64,000 nucleotides of DNA from Sporanaerobacter acetigenes DSM 13106 (GCF_900130025.1 NZ_FQXR01000002.1:186001-250000), one strand, 5' to 3'; numbered from the stretch's first letter, positions 35,741 through 44,274 are shown. Made by a program: numbers and translations. The notes: generated by a model from the letters alone, not told the origin.

Positions 35741-36307
35741 TTGAAGATAACAGAAGAAAATTTTGTTGAACAAATGAAGAAGGGAAATGAAAAGGCCTTG
35801 GAATATGTCATTGACAATTATGCCTGGGTTCTTAAAACAGTTTTAAAGAAGCATCTCTTCTATCTTATGGATTTTTATGAGGAATGTATGAATGACTGTC
35901 TCCTTGCCATTTGGAAAAACATTGACTATTATGAGCCTGAAAAATCCAGCTTTAAAAATTGGATAGGAGGAATTGCAAAATATAAATCCATAGATTATAT
36001 AAGGAAATACTTAAAGGACACAGAAAATGAAAATATAGAAGATGTAACCATATCTGTAGAAGATAATACCCTAAAAAAAATTCTCCAAAATGAAGTCAGT
36101 GAACAAACCGAGAAAATCCTCCAAAGTTTATCAGAAGAAGATAGAGAAATTTTTAAAAAACTTTACTTTGAAGATAAAAATATAGATGAAATATCTAAGG
36201 ATACAGGTCTTAAAAAGTCCATCCTCTATAACAGGCTTTCAAGAGGAAAAAAGAAAATTCGTCATGAATGTGATGTTGAAGGAGGTTTTAAAAATGAAGG
36301 ACTCTAA
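35741..36307 (+). CDS. ECF-type RNA polymerase sigma factor 3
   Basis: A 188-residue sigma factor with region 2 (YLMDFYEECMNDCLLAIWKN, about 40-60), KNWIGGIAKYKSIDYIRKYLKD, and region 4 (IDEISKDTGLKKSILYNRLSRGKKKIRHE). The TTG at 35741 is placed correctly after AAGAAGGTGGTG, whereas in-frame GTGs at 35732 and 35735 fall inside the ribosome site. The 3' end overlaps the anti-sigma gene by 14 bases. The palindrome at 35702-35713 lies 28 bases upstream. Confidence 0.87.
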   Translation: MKITEENFVEQMKKGNEKALEYVIDNYAWVLKTVLKKHLFYLMDFYEECMNDCLLAIWKNIDYYEPEKSSFKNWIGGIAKYKSIDYIRKYLKDTENENIEDVTISVEDNTLKKILQNEVSEQTEKILQSLSEEDREIFKKLYFEDKNIDEISKDTGLKKSILYNRLSRGKKKIRHECDVEGGFKNEGL

Positions 36308-37367
36308 AGCTATTTATGAGCTTTTAAATGAAGTGGATTTTAATATTGAAAATTATGAAAAAGAGGATTTAAGTGATATAGAAAAACAGAAATTGAAAAA
36401 AAGTTTTAGAAAAAATACTAAGAAAAAGTTTAATGTTAAAAGATTTGGAGCTATTGCAGCTGCAATAGTATTGTCTGTAGGTGTTTTAAGTAGAACAAAC
36501 TTTGGGAAAAAAGCTTTCGCTGCTACTCAATCAAAAATTTCAGAAATATCTTATTCTATAGGAAAAGCTCTTAATATTGAGAAAAATATTGAACCTTATG
36601 CAAATGTAGTTAATCAAGTAGTAGAAAACAATGGAATAGGAGTGAAACTCTCCGATGTAATCATTGATAAAGATGAGCTTATATTCTCTACAATTCTTGA
36701 AACGAATGAACCTGTAGATGAATTTCGCTTTAATTATGATATCTTTATTAATGGAAAGAGACTAAACTTTTACAGCGCTAGTGGTAGCTCTCAAGGAATT
36801 AATAATTCTAAAACCCTATTTGTTAACACGTATTCCACAGAAGCTAAAGATATTGAGCTTACAAAAAATATGGATATAAAAATTGTATTAAGTAATTTTA
36901 ATTATTATATATGGAATTCTCAAGGTAATGCGATCGAAGAAGAAGGAAATGTACAAGAAAACTGGGAATTTGAATTTACTGCAAATGGCAAAGAATTGAT
37001 GGCAAATACTTATCAAGTTCCATTAGATTATTCTTTCAAAATAGACAATCAACAATGTACTTTGGAAGAATTTAGATACAATCCTGTAAATCAAAAAATA
37101 TATGCAAAAATAAAAGGTGAATCTGAAGATGTATATGATATTAAGTTGATGGGACATGACAATTTGGAAAACAAAGTGAATTTTTATCTTATTAGACAGT
37201 CAGAAGAAAATTTAGTATTTAAATATTTAAGTTTAAATAATGATTTATCTGATAAAATCACATCCATTACTCTAACCCCCTATGCTGCAAAATTTCCTAG
37301 AGAATCAGGAAGAATGAGTAATGATTATAAACAAATTGGGGAAGAGTTCACAATTTATCTAAAATAA
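36294..37367 (+). CDS. Anti-sigma factor-like membrane protein (DUF4179 type)
   Basis: A 357-residue protein with a cytoplasmic, charged N-terminus (1-59), one membrane helix (RFGAIAAAIVLSVGVLSR, about 48-66) and a DUF4179-type outer domain. It begins at the ATG behind GGAGGTTTTAAA; the frame also stays open upstream inside the sigma gene, but that is coincidental. It overlaps the sigma gene by 14 bases, the same geometry as the second pair, and should hold the sigma factor at the membrane until a signal arrives. Confidence 0.78.
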   Translation: MKDSKAIYELLNEVDFNIENYEKEDLSDIEKQKLKKSFRKNTKKKFNVKRFGAIAAAIVLSVGVLSRTNFGKKAFAATQSKISEISYSIGKALNIEKNIEPYANVVNQVVENNGIGVKLSDVIIDKDELIFSTILETNEPVDEFRFNYDIFINGKRLNFYSASGSSQGINNSKTLFVNTYSTEAKDIELTKNMDIKIVLSNFNYYIWNSQGNAIEEEGNVQENWEFEFTANGKELMANTYQVPLDYSFKIDNQQCTLEEFRYNPVNQKIYAKIKGESEDVYDIKLMGHDNLENKVNFYLIRQSEENLVFKYLSLNNDLSDKITSITLTPYAAKFPRESGRMSNDYKQIGEEFTIYLK

Positions 37368-37372
37368 TATTT

Positions 37373-37401
37373 AAATGGCGAGATTACCTCGCCATTTTTT
37401 T
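37373..37401 (+). terminator. Intrinsic terminator after third anti-sigma gene
   Basis: AAATGGCGAG pairs with CTCGCCATTT, followed by TTTT. Confidence 0.85.
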
Positions 37402-37451
37402 ATACATATAATTTTTCCAAACGGTAATTTATTCCTTTCCCCTGTTTTTGG

Positions 37452-37480
37452 TTGACAATCCGTTCATTTATTCTTATAAT
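37452..37480 (+). promoter_or_regulatory. Consensus sigma-A promoter of the cell-wall hydrolase gene
   Basis: TTGACA (37452-37457), 17-base spacer, TATAAT (37475-37480), a perfect housekeeping promoter giving a start near 37487, at the head of the riboswitch. Confidence 0.88.
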
Positions 37481-37489
37481 GTTAAATAT

Positions 37490-37620
37490 GTAAAAAAGCT
37501 ACACTTGCTGAATCCTGAATTTTCCAGGTACGGAGGAACCACTAAGGGGTTAATCCATATTGTCTATGGTAGGGAACCTTCTATCCCGAACCCGTCAGCT
37601 AACTTCGGAAGCAGAACAAG
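37490..37620 (+). promoter_or_regulatory. Cyclic di-AMP riboswitch (ydaO-yuaA class)
   Basis: The leader contains the class's conserved blocks in order: GCTGAATCCTGAATTTTCCA, GGTACGGAGGAACC, AAGGGGTTAATCC, and ATCCCGAACCCGTCAGCTAA followed by CTTCGGAAGC. These build the pseudo-symmetric fold that binds two c-di-AMP molecules. The regulated gene, 19 bases downstream, is a wall hydrolase, the classic partner, and high c-di-AMP normally switches it off. No separate U-run terminator is evident between the aptamer and the ribosome site, so control may act by premature termination at a weaker hairpin or by masking AAGGAG. Confidence 0.93.
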
Positions 37621-37638
37621 GAAGGAGTGTATTTACTT

Positions 37639-38346
37639 ATGAAAACAAGTTTAAAGAAGGTTTTTCCCATATTCCTCTTACTAGTGCTAATCTTTTCCAA
37701 CATGACAAGTGTTCATGCTGCTCAAACTAATACTTATATAAACTTAAAAATGGGCAGTAGAGGTGAAAAAGTATCCACTTTGCAAAAAGCCCTAAACAAA
37801 AAAGGCTTTTCAGCTGGAAAAGTTGATGGTATCTATGGCAAAAACACCAGAAATGCTGTGATTAATTTTCAAAAGGCTAATAAAATTGCTGTTGACGGTA
37901 TAGCCGGCAAACAAACTCAATCATTGTTGTATTCAACACCAACAGTTTCTCGTGGGACAAGTCTTGGTAGAGATACTGGTTCAACAGATTTGTATTGGCT
38001 TTCTAGAATAATCAACGCTGAATCAGGAGGAGAACCGTACAGTGGAAAAGTAGCTGTAGGTAGTGTAATACTAAATAGAGTAGCATCAAGCGCTTTCCCA
38101 AATACTGTGAAAGGTGTAATATTTGAATACTATCAAAACATTCCTCAATTTAGCCCTGTTGCAGAAGGAACTATCTACAATACTCCATCACAAGAAAGTA
38201 TAAATGCAGCAAAAGAAGCAATTAGTGGACAAAAACCAGTAGGAAATTCTACTTATTTTTTCAATCCTAAAAAAGCAGAAGGCAAATGGATTATCAAAAA
38301 CAAAACGTATGTAGCCAAAATTGGTGAGCATGTATTTTACAAATAG
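37639..38346 (+). CDS. Secreted cell-wall hydrolase, PG-binding plus SleB-type domain
   Basis: A 235-residue exported protein. Signal peptide KTSLKKVFPIFLLLVLIFSN ending at VHAA (about 1-29), then a PG_binding_1 repeat (LKMGSRGEKVSTLQKALNKK to QTQSLL, about 37-95), then a Hydrolase_2 domain (WLSRIINAESGGEPYSGKVA to HVFYK) as in SleB/CwlJ. The catalytic Glu would be the one in INAESGGEP. It cleaves peptidoglycan; spore cortex or vegetative wall cannot be decided. The ATG at 37639 has AAGGAG 11 bases upstream; an in-frame GTG touches that site and is rejected. Under c-di-AMP riboswitch control. Confidence 0.92.
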   Translation: MKTSLKKVFPIFLLLVLIFSNMTSVHAAQTNTYINLKMGSRGEKVSTLQKALNKKGFSAGKVDGIYGKNTRNAVINFQKANKIAVDGIAGKQTQSLLYSTPTVSRGTSLGRDTGSTDLYWLSRIINAESGGEPYSGKVAVGSVILNRVASSAFPNTVKGVIFEYYQNIPQFSPVAEGTIYNTPSQESINAAKEAISGQKPVGNSTYFFNPKKAEGKWIIKNKTYVAKIGEHVFYK

Positions 38347-38368
38347 AAGAAGCAATGATAGATGCCAA

Positions 38369-38400
38369 AGGCCACTGAAAAAATATTTTTTCAGTGGCCT
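38369..38400. terminator. Bidirectional terminator between hydrolase and hcp genes
   Basis: AGGCCACTGAAAAAA pairs with TTTTTTCAGTGGCCT; convergent genes on each side. Confidence 0.85.
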
Positions 38401-38407
38401 GTTGCTT

Positions 38408-40063
38408 TTATGCCATGAATATTTTCATATCGTCTTCCACATTTGTGATTCCTGCTATTCCAAAGTTTTCAACCAATACATTGACTACATTTGGTGAAAG
38501 AAATGCTGGTAGAGTTGGTCCTAGATGAATATTCTTAACTCCTAGATACAACAGTCCAAGAAGTACTATAACAGCTTTTTGTTCATACCATGCAATATTG
38601 TATGCTATTGGCAATTCATTTACATCTTCAAGTTTAAATATTTCCTTCAATTTAAGTGCTATAAGTGCTAATGAATATGAATCGTTGCATTGCCCTGCAT
38701 CAAACACTCTTGGAATCCCGTTTATATCTCCAAGATCTAATTTGTTGTATTTATATTTTGCACATCCTGCGGTAAGAATGACTGTATCCTTTGGAAGAGC
38801 CGTTGCAAATTCTGTATAATAATCCCTTGATTTCATTCTTCCATCACAACCAGCCATTACAAAGAACTTCTTTATTGCTCCAGTCTTTACAGCTTCTACA
38901 ATTTGATCAGCCAATGCAAATACTTGATTGTGAGCAAATCCTCCAACAATTTTACCTGTTTCAATTTCAGTAGGTGCTGGCAATTTCTTTGCATGTTCAA
39001 TTATTTCAGAAAAATCTTTTGCTTGTCCATCTACTCTATCAGGTATATGTTTAAATCCCGGATAACCTGTTGAACCTGTAGTATAAACTCTATCTGCATA
39101 TGAGCTATTAGGTGCAGGTGGTACTATACAATTAGTTGTAAATAGTATTGGACCATTGAATTTTTCAAATTCTTCTTTTTGTTTCCACCAAGCATTTCCG
39201 TAATTTCCTGCAAAATGAGGATATTTCTTAAATGCTGGATAATAATGAGCTGGCAACATTTCTCCATGAGTATATACATCTACTCCAGTACCTTCAGTTT
39301 GTTTTAAAAGTTCTTCCATATCCTTCAAATCATGACCTGATATAAGTATTGCTGGATTGTTTCTAACTCCTATATTTACCTCTGTGATTTCTGGATTTCC
39401 ATAAGTCTCAGTATTGGCCTTGTCTAATAATGCCATAGTATCTACACCATATTTACCTGTTTCCAATGTAAGTGCTACAAGTTCATCTACTGTAAGACTA
39501 TCATCCAATGTAGCTACTAAAGCTTTTCTCATAAATTTGTATATATTTTCATCTTCAAAACCTAAATTTACTGCATGTTCTACATAAGCAGCCATTCCCT
39601 TTACTCCATAAGTGATTAATTCTCTAAGAGAACGAATATCTTCATTTTCCGTTGCCAATACTCCAACTTGTACGCTATCAGCCTTAGCTTCAAAGGCTTC
39701 AACTGTTTCTCCATACCATGTAGCTGAATCATGAAGATTTTCTAACTCTACTCCCTTTTCCTTTAATTGAGCTTTAAGTTCTTCTCTCAATTCAAGAGCT
39801 TCTCGAATTTTTTTAACAAATCTATCCTTATCAAAATTTGCATTTGTTATTGTCATAAATAGTCCATCTACCAACATCTTATTTACTTCTGGTATATTCA
39901 TCCCAATTTCGTCAGCCTTTAATCCCAATATTGATATTCCCTTTAATGTGTAAATCAATAAATCTTGTAAATTTGCCACATCAGAAGTCTTTCCACATAC
40001 CCCTTGCATTGTACAGCCTTTTCCCTTAGCTGTTTCTTGACATTGATAACAAAACATACTCAT
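38408..40063 (-). CDS. hcp: Hybrid-cluster protein / hydroxylamine reductase
   Basis: A 551-residue cytosolic enzyme of anaerobic nitrogen stress defence. The N-terminal cubane ligands are C5, C8, C17 and C23 ([13 protein letters not shown], then CGK), the spacing of class I (strict anaerobe) Hcp proteins with a [4Fe-4S] cluster. The hybrid-cluster ligands lie in [64 protein letters not shown] and AWYEQKAV. It reduces NO or hydroxylamine and can drive S-nitrosylation. It starts after GGAGG and is preceded by the palindrome at 40127-40140. The three genes upstream on the same strand carry the same site. Confidence 0.95.
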   Translation of the reverse strand: MSMFCYQCQETAKGKGCTMQGVCGKTSDVANLQDLLIYTLKGISILGLKADEIGMNIPEVNKMLVDGLFMTITNANFDKDRFVKKIREALELREELKAQLKEKGVELENLHDSATWYGETVEAFEAKADSVQVGVLATENEDIRSLRELITYGVKGMAAYVEHAVNLGFEDENIYKFMRKALVATLDDSLTVDELVALTLETGKYGVDTMALLDKANTETYGNPEITEVNIGVRNNPAILISGHDLKDMEELLKQTEGTGVDVYTHGEMLPAHYYPAFKKYPHFAGNYGNAWWKQKEEFEKFNGPILFTTNCIVPPAPNSSYADRVYTTGSTGYPGFKHIPDRVDGQAKDFSEIIEHAKKLPAPTEIETGKIVGGFAHNQVFALADQIVEAVKTGAIKKFFVMAGCDGRMKSRDYYTEFATALPKDTVILTAGCAKYKYNKLDLGDINGIPRVFDAGQCNDSYSLALIALKLKEIFKLEDVNELPIAYNIAWYEQKAVIVLLGLLYLGVKNIHLGPTLPAFLSPNVVNVLVENFGIAGITNVEDDMKIFMA

Positions 40064-40117
40064 TTTTCTACCTCCTCAATATTTTTCTCTATGAAACTAT
40101 ATTAGTATACATTCTCT

Positions 40118-41143
40118 TTAATTTCGGTAACAATTGTTACACCTTTCTAGTTTTTCTCCATTTCTCAAACTATTTCTCATCTGTTGAATGACGCTGTCCA
40201 TCTTTTCCAATTGAAATAGTACTTCTTTTTCTTCATCACTAATCTCTATGATGTCTTTTATTCCACCATTTTTTATGACAATTCTCCTATCACCCATAAG
40301 AGCTAAAATTGGGTCATGAGTCGCCATAAGGACAACTTTGTCACTACTTACCAATAGATGTAGTGCTTTCTTTCTGTCAATACCCGCATTTTCAATTTCA
40401 TCAATCAAAACTATAGGGGATGAACTCAAAATTGCTGTGTCTGCAATCATTAGAGCCCTTGACTGGCCACCACTTAAGCTAGTTATAGGGGTATTTAAAT
40501 CAAATTTTTCCCCCGCCAAATTGTTTGCCTCCTCTATAATGTTTTTCACAACTTCCTCTTCATTTTCTACCATTCTACTTTTGGCGTGAAGAATTAAAAA
40601 TTCATGAACAGTCAAGTCCATGACAAAATTCATATTTTGTGAAAGTTGAGCTACAAGTCTATTGTTGGAAGAAAATCTCCACTTTTTATCTGGTACTTCA
40701 TCATTTATGAGAATAGTCCTTCCTGTAGGAGTGTCATTTTGAGCTGCCCACTCAATATCTGCCAACAATCTACTCTTTCCTGAACCAGTAGGACCTACAA
40801 TAGAAATGATCTCTCCACTTTTTATACTTATCTTTTCAAACCCTTCCTTATTTCCACTTTTATCTCGACCTGCCAATATAGTTAGACTCTTAACAGAAGT
40901 TTCTTCTTTTATTCCAAGAAACTCTACCATTTGATTTATATATAAATTTAGTCCTTCCATTAGAACTTCAGTATCAATAGCCCATTGTTCTTTTTCTTCT
41001 TCGGTGAAATGTTCTAAATACTCCTTAAAACTATAGTCTTCGTAGCCATCTACATTTAGCTTATTGGCAGCAAAATAGTCTATTATAAAAGGATATTTTT
41101 GTTTTAATTCTCCTATTTTAATTGAATTCACCTTATTTTTCAT
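40118..41143 (-). CDS. Soluble ABC ATPase of hcp-linked operon
   Basis: A 341-residue cytoplasmic protein. Residues about 10-45 (GELKQKYPFIIDYFAANKLN) resemble the N-terminus of the binding-like protein two genes upstream. The ABC domain has Walker A (ISIVGPTGSGKSRLL, about 113-127), signature SLSGGQSRALMIADTAIL, Walker B (PIVLIDEIENAGIDRKK) and MATHDPIL. The C-terminus ends in a CxxC (RCNNCYRN). No membrane segment and no permease gene is nearby, so transport is unlikely; a mechanical or assembly role fits better. The ATG at 41141-41143 follows AGGTGATG. It overlaps the GTPase gene by about 11 bases and lies 54 bases before hcp. Confidence 0.82.
   Translation of the reverse strand: MKNKVNSIKIGELKQKYPFIIDYFAANKLNVDGYEDYSFKEYLEHFTEEEKEQWAIDTEVLMEGLNLYINQMVEFLGIKEETSVKSLTILAGRDKSGNKEGFEKISIKSGEIISIVGPTGSGKSRLLADIEWAAQNDTPTGRTILINDEVPDKKWRFSSNNRLVAQLSQNMNFVMDLTVHEFLILHAKSRMVENEEEVVKNIIEEANNLAGEKFDLNTPITSLSGGQSRALMIADTAILSSSPIVLIDEIENAGIDRKKALHLLVSSDKVVLMATHDPILALMGDRRIVIKNGGIKDIIEISDEEKEVLFQLEKMDSVIQQMRNSLRNGEKLERCNNCYRN
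40127..40140. promoter_or_regulatory. Candidate CRP/FNR-family (HcpR-like) operator upstream of hcp
   Basis: Perfect palindrome GTAACAATTGTTAC, 64-77 bases before the hcp start and inside the end of the ATPase gene. On the minus strand its right half supplies TTGTTA, 18 bases from TATACT, so it overlaps a -35 box. The same site followed by the same eight bases (CGAAATTA) is at 43135. Confidence 0.7.
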
Positions 41144-41837
41144 CTTCATCACCTAATTTCATCTTTCTTATATTCCCCATTTGATATGCTTCACCAATTC
41201 TTGTTTCTCCAAGACAATAAGAACACAATGCTGATGGCATAGGAAATTTCAATTCTCTTCCTTGTACTGTATCTATCTTTTCATCTTCATCATAAAGAAG
41301 AGTGCTGAGTTCATAGGCGCCTTGTCCTGTGAGTCCATTTATATGCATAGATATGGCCCTTGGATTTACAGAATTTACTCTTGATAAAAACACTTCCCTT
41401 TCTGCTTGAGAAACTATATCTCCTTTTGTAATAACTACAATATCAGCAGATTTAAGCATTGGCCCTATTTTTTTGGGAGTATTTATCCCACTTAAATTGT
41501 CAATGACACAAACTGATTTGATTCCCTTTATATAAGGTGAACATCTATTGCAAAGTCCTGCACTTTCTGTGATGAGTAAATCCAAATCAAGCTTTCTTCC
41601 CCACTGAACCACCTCTTCAATATTGCTTACAAAAAAGTGGTCTGGGCAAAGAGAACCAGATAGTCCTTTTTTCACAGGCACATTTGCCTTTTCGTACAAT
41701 ATATCATCATCTGTATAAAGGCAGTCAAATTTAACAACCCCTACAGAAATATCTCTCATTTTTAATGCTTCAATAGTCTTTAATATTATAGAAGTCTTCC
41801 CTGAAGAAGGAGGACCTGAAAACGTAACTAAATTCAT
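41133..41837 (-). CDS. G3E/HypB-like GTPase of hcp-linked operon
   Basis: A 234-residue P-loop GTPase resembling CobW/HypB/UreG metallochaperones. P-loop GPPSSGKTS (8-16), switch-like LLITESAGLCNRCSPY (88-102) with a CxxC in place of the usual metal motif, base-recognition TKGD (137-140), and a second CxxC at 205-208 (CSYCLGETRIGEAY). The cysteine positions suggest metal or iron-sulfur binding. It starts after AGAGGAGAG, one base past the upstream gene, and overlaps the ATPase gene, so the three are one transcript. Role inferred: GTP-driven insertion or delivery of a metal centre, perhaps for Hcp. Confidence 0.82.
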   Translation of the reverse strand: MNLVTFSGPPSSGKTSIILKTIEALKMRDISVGVVKFDCLYTDDDILYEKANVPVKKGLSGSLCPDHFFVSNIEEVVQWGRKLDLDLLITESAGLCNRCSPYIKGIKSVCVIDNLSGINTPKKIGPMLKSADIVVITKGDIVSQAEREVFLSRVNSVNPRAISMHINGLTGQGAYELSTLLYDEDEKIDTVQGRELKFPMPSALCSYCLGETRIGEAYQMGNIRKMKLGDEDEK

Positions 41838-41838
41838 A

Positions 41839-43077
41839 TTATCTCTCCTCTACGGCTCTATTAAATATATTCTCGCATTTATGAATCAACTCTCCAATAT
41901 TGTTTGAATTTATATAATCCCAACCAAGCCACATATATTTATGTTCCTTTGAAATCATATTATCTACCTCTGGATGGGTACTTGGAAATCTTCCATTGTG
42001 AGCTAATATTTCTCCAACAGCTTTTGATGAAAAGAATTCTACAAAAGGTTTCACCTTTTCACTATTTGAATTCTTAGAAAGCAAGAATATAGGACTTATA
42101 ATAGCTCCATCAGAAGGCCAAACAGCCACCATAGGACTACCCCTTTTAATCATCTTGGTGAAAAAGTAAGGCATGATTGTAACTGCTGGTTTTTCCGAAC
42201 TCTTCATATGAGACTTAACCATTTCAGAAGGATGCATTCCTCTTTGAAGTGATTTCCCCAACTTTTCTATTCCCTCTTCCCCATATTTCTTATATATATT
42301 AAGTAATATAGAATTGAACAAATCAAAATCTCCAATAGGCAAGCTCACTGTATTTTCGAATTCAGGACTTAAAATATCCTCCCAACTTCTTGGCATTTCT
42401 CTTCCATTTAACTCTTCCGTATTCAGAAGAAATACTGCTGGAACTACTCCTATAATAGAATACTGCCTAGCTGGATCTTTTAAATCAATATATTCATTGT
42501 CAAAATCAGAATTGAAACGATCAAATCCAGTCATATCTTTAAATACACCTTTAGATTTAAACTTTCCCATAAGATTTGTATCAAAGAAAAGATCAAAACC
42601 AGCGGAAATGAAAATATCCGACAATACTTCTTCAGTTTCAGCCTTTTCCAATGCATCCTTTATCCAATCCACACCAGCTGAAGCTGATTTAAGTTCATAA
42701 TCCACAGATATATTTAAGCTTTTTCCTTCTTCCTCCATCCATTTACCGAAAGCATCCATAAGTGGAATCCTCACAGGGCAAGGAAGCACTCCATCAATTT
42801 TCACATCCGCATCCATATTTCTATTTGACAAAATCAAACTTTCATCCACAGTTTTTCTGTTTTCCTCAATTATTTCCACCATTCTATCCACAAAAGTGTC
42901 AATATTTATCTTCTTCATAGCTAATGCCATTTTTAAAGAAATAGTCTTTCCCATAGTTTTTCTCATTGATTCATCCTTCATATGTTCAAATCCATTAGAA
43001 GCAAACAAATCCAACAGCTCTGGATATTTTTCAGTTATATCATAAATAGAATCATTCTCATTAAAATACCTTCCCAT
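41839..43077 (-). CDS. Leaderless solute-binding-like protein with N-terminal DUF1858/ScdA_N-like domain
   Basis: A 412-residue protein with two parts. Residues 1-65 (SIYDITEKYPELLDLFASNG) look like the small DUF1858/DUF542 helical domain found in iron-sulfur repair proteins. Residues about 95-410 resemble periplasmic iron/anion binding proteins (family 1 type, with DIFISAGFDLFFD, YSIIGVVPAVFLLNTEEL and FFSSKAVGEILAHNGRFPS). There is no signal peptide or lipobox, so it is cytosolic. It begins the operon after AAGGAGGATGG, 58 bases downstream of the shared palindrome. A cytosolic metal-binding carrier is possible. Confidence 0.8.
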   Translation of the reverse strand: MGRYFNENDSIYDITEKYPELLDLFASNGFEHMKDESMRKTMGKTISLKMALAMKKINIDTFVDRMVEIIEENRKTVDESLILSNRNMDADVKIDGVLPCPVRIPLMDAFGKWMEEEGKSLNISVDYELKSASAGVDWIKDALEKAETEEVLSDIFISAGFDLFFDTNLMGKFKSKGVFKDMTGFDRFNSDFDNEYIDLKDPARQYSIIGVVPAVFLLNTEELNGREMPRSWEDILSPEFENTVSLPIGDFDLFNSILLNIYKKYGEEGIEKLGKSLQRGMHPSEMVKSHMKSSEKPAVTIMPYFFTKMIKRGSPMVAVWPSDGAIISPIFLLSKNSNSEKVKPFVEFFSSKAVGEILAHNGRFPSTHPEVDNMISKEHKYMWLGWDYINSNNIGELIHKCENIFNRAVEER

Positions 43078-43134
43078 CTTCCATCCTCCTTCATAAATCT
43101 AGTATTAGTCTACCCCCTTTTTCACATAATTTCG

Positions 43135-43148
43135 GTAACAAATGTTAC
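43135..43148. promoter_or_regulatory. Candidate CRP/FNR-family (HcpR-like) operator upstream of the hcp-linked operon
   Basis: GTAACAAATGTTAC, 58-71 bases before the first gene. With flanking CGAAATTA it matches the hcp site at 21 of 22 bases. The -10 region downstream (TAGACTAATAC) resembles TATACTAATAT at hcp, but with a longer spacer. Confidence 0.65.
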
Positions 43149-43169
43149 AGCTGTAAAGACAAAAAAACA

Positions 43170-43198
43170 GCCATGAGGGTCTGGTTTCCCCTCATGGC
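43170..43198 (-). terminator. Terminator of the amidotransferase gene
   Basis: GCCATGAGGG pairs with CCCTCATGGC. On the minus strand it is followed by TGTTTTTTTG, immediately past the stop at 43203. Confidence 0.85.
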
Positions 43199-43202
43199 CA
43201 TT

Positions 43203-44246
43203 CTAATGGCACAAATCGTACCATTCACAGTCTCCACAGATATCTTGGAAGGCTTCTTCTGTCAACTTTTCCTTTAATCTTTCTAATAAATAGCTATAAG
43301 TATATTCTCCTGGAGCAATTTCTAGATGCTCTAATACCTTTTTGTCCATGGTTATTACCTTTTCATCAGATTCACATTTTGCTCCATCTATATTGTGAGG
43401 ACAATACTTGCAGACATGATCATTGCCCTCAATTATTCTTATAATTTGGTCTTTATTTTCCCTTAAGCTTCGGACTACAGTATCCATATTTTCCACAAAT
43501 TCTTCACTATAGCCCTTTCCTATATAGGACTGTATGCATAATAGATGATGAGGTCTTAAATGTATTTTGCTTGAGTTTATGAAATTTCTAAATATCAATT
43601 TATTTTGAAATAGCTTGTCCCTATTGTCCAATTCATTTATGAAGTGCTCTTTAAACTTTGGATCTTCTTTAGAAAATTCATCCCCCATATCTTCTACATC
43701 TTTTACCCCATATTCTGGATGAAATTGAGTGCCCCAAATAGGCAAATCTTTGTACTGAAAAGCATGAACAGAACAATTCCTATTTCTAGCTATTACTCTG
43801 AAATCCTCATTTAAATCAAATACTTCATCATAATGAGCTACACAGCATATAGGTGCATCTATCCCCTTAAATAGCTCATTGTCAGCAATATCTATTTTGG
43901 CAAAACCTATTTCTGGATTTGCAGTTTTCCTTATATGCTCCACTCCCAACAGAGTTTTCACAAGGAATTGATGCCCATAGCATATTCCCAATATAGCTTT
44001 TTGGTTTTTAACAAAATGGAGTATTATATTTTTTAAATCTTCATCCCAAGAATTGTCATCTAATGTAGATGCTCCTGAACCAGATATGATGAGATGAGTA
44101 TATTTGCTTAAATCAGGGATACTTTTCGCATCTCTTACCCTGAAAATATCATATTCCACAGGCAAGTCTTCTAAATGCTTTGCCATAGCTTTGTTGAAAT
44201 CATTGACACTCTTTTCCTCTATAAGACAGTTAAGTATAAGTAGCAT
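43203..44246 (-). CDS. Class I glutamine amidotransferase fused to DUF1284
   Basis: A 347-residue two-domain protein. Residues 1-190 are a triad amidotransferase: nucleophile in LGICYGHQFLV (Cys about 89), His-Glu in GTQFHPEYG (about 173-176). It resembles GMP-synthase-type or gamma-glutamyl hydrolase-like domains without a synthetase partner. Residues about 225-347 match DUF1284, starting IHLRPHHLLCIQSYIGKG and with Cys pairs CKYCPHNIDGAKC and CGDCEWYDLC, possibly a metal or Fe-S site. The two domains together are uncommon. Function unknown. Confidence 0.78.
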   Translation of the reverse strand: MLLILNCLIEEKSVNDFNKAMAKHLEDLPVEYDIFRVRDAKSIPDLSKYTHLIISGSGASTLDDNSWDEDLKNIILHFVKNQKAILGICYGHQFLVKTLLGVEHIRKTANPEIGFAKIDIADNELFKGIDAPICCVAHYDEVFDLNEDFRVIARNRNCSVHAFQYKDLPIWGTQFHPEYGVKDVEDMGDEFSKEDPKFKEHFINELDNRDKLFQNKLIFRNFINSSKIHLRPHHLLCIQSYIGKGYSEEFVENMDTVVRSLRENKDQIIRIIEGNDHVCKYCPHNIDGAKCESDEKVITMDKKVLEHLEIAPGEYTYSYLLERLKEKLTEEAFQDICGDCEWYDLCH

Positions 44247-44274
44247 ATTTTCTCCTTTCTACCTGGATAGCCCA

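Noticed and set aside
36186-36293. Longer N-terminus for the third anti-sigma protein
   Set aside because: The extra 36 codons lie in the sigma gene in another frame; GGAGGTTTTAAA marks the ATG at 36294.
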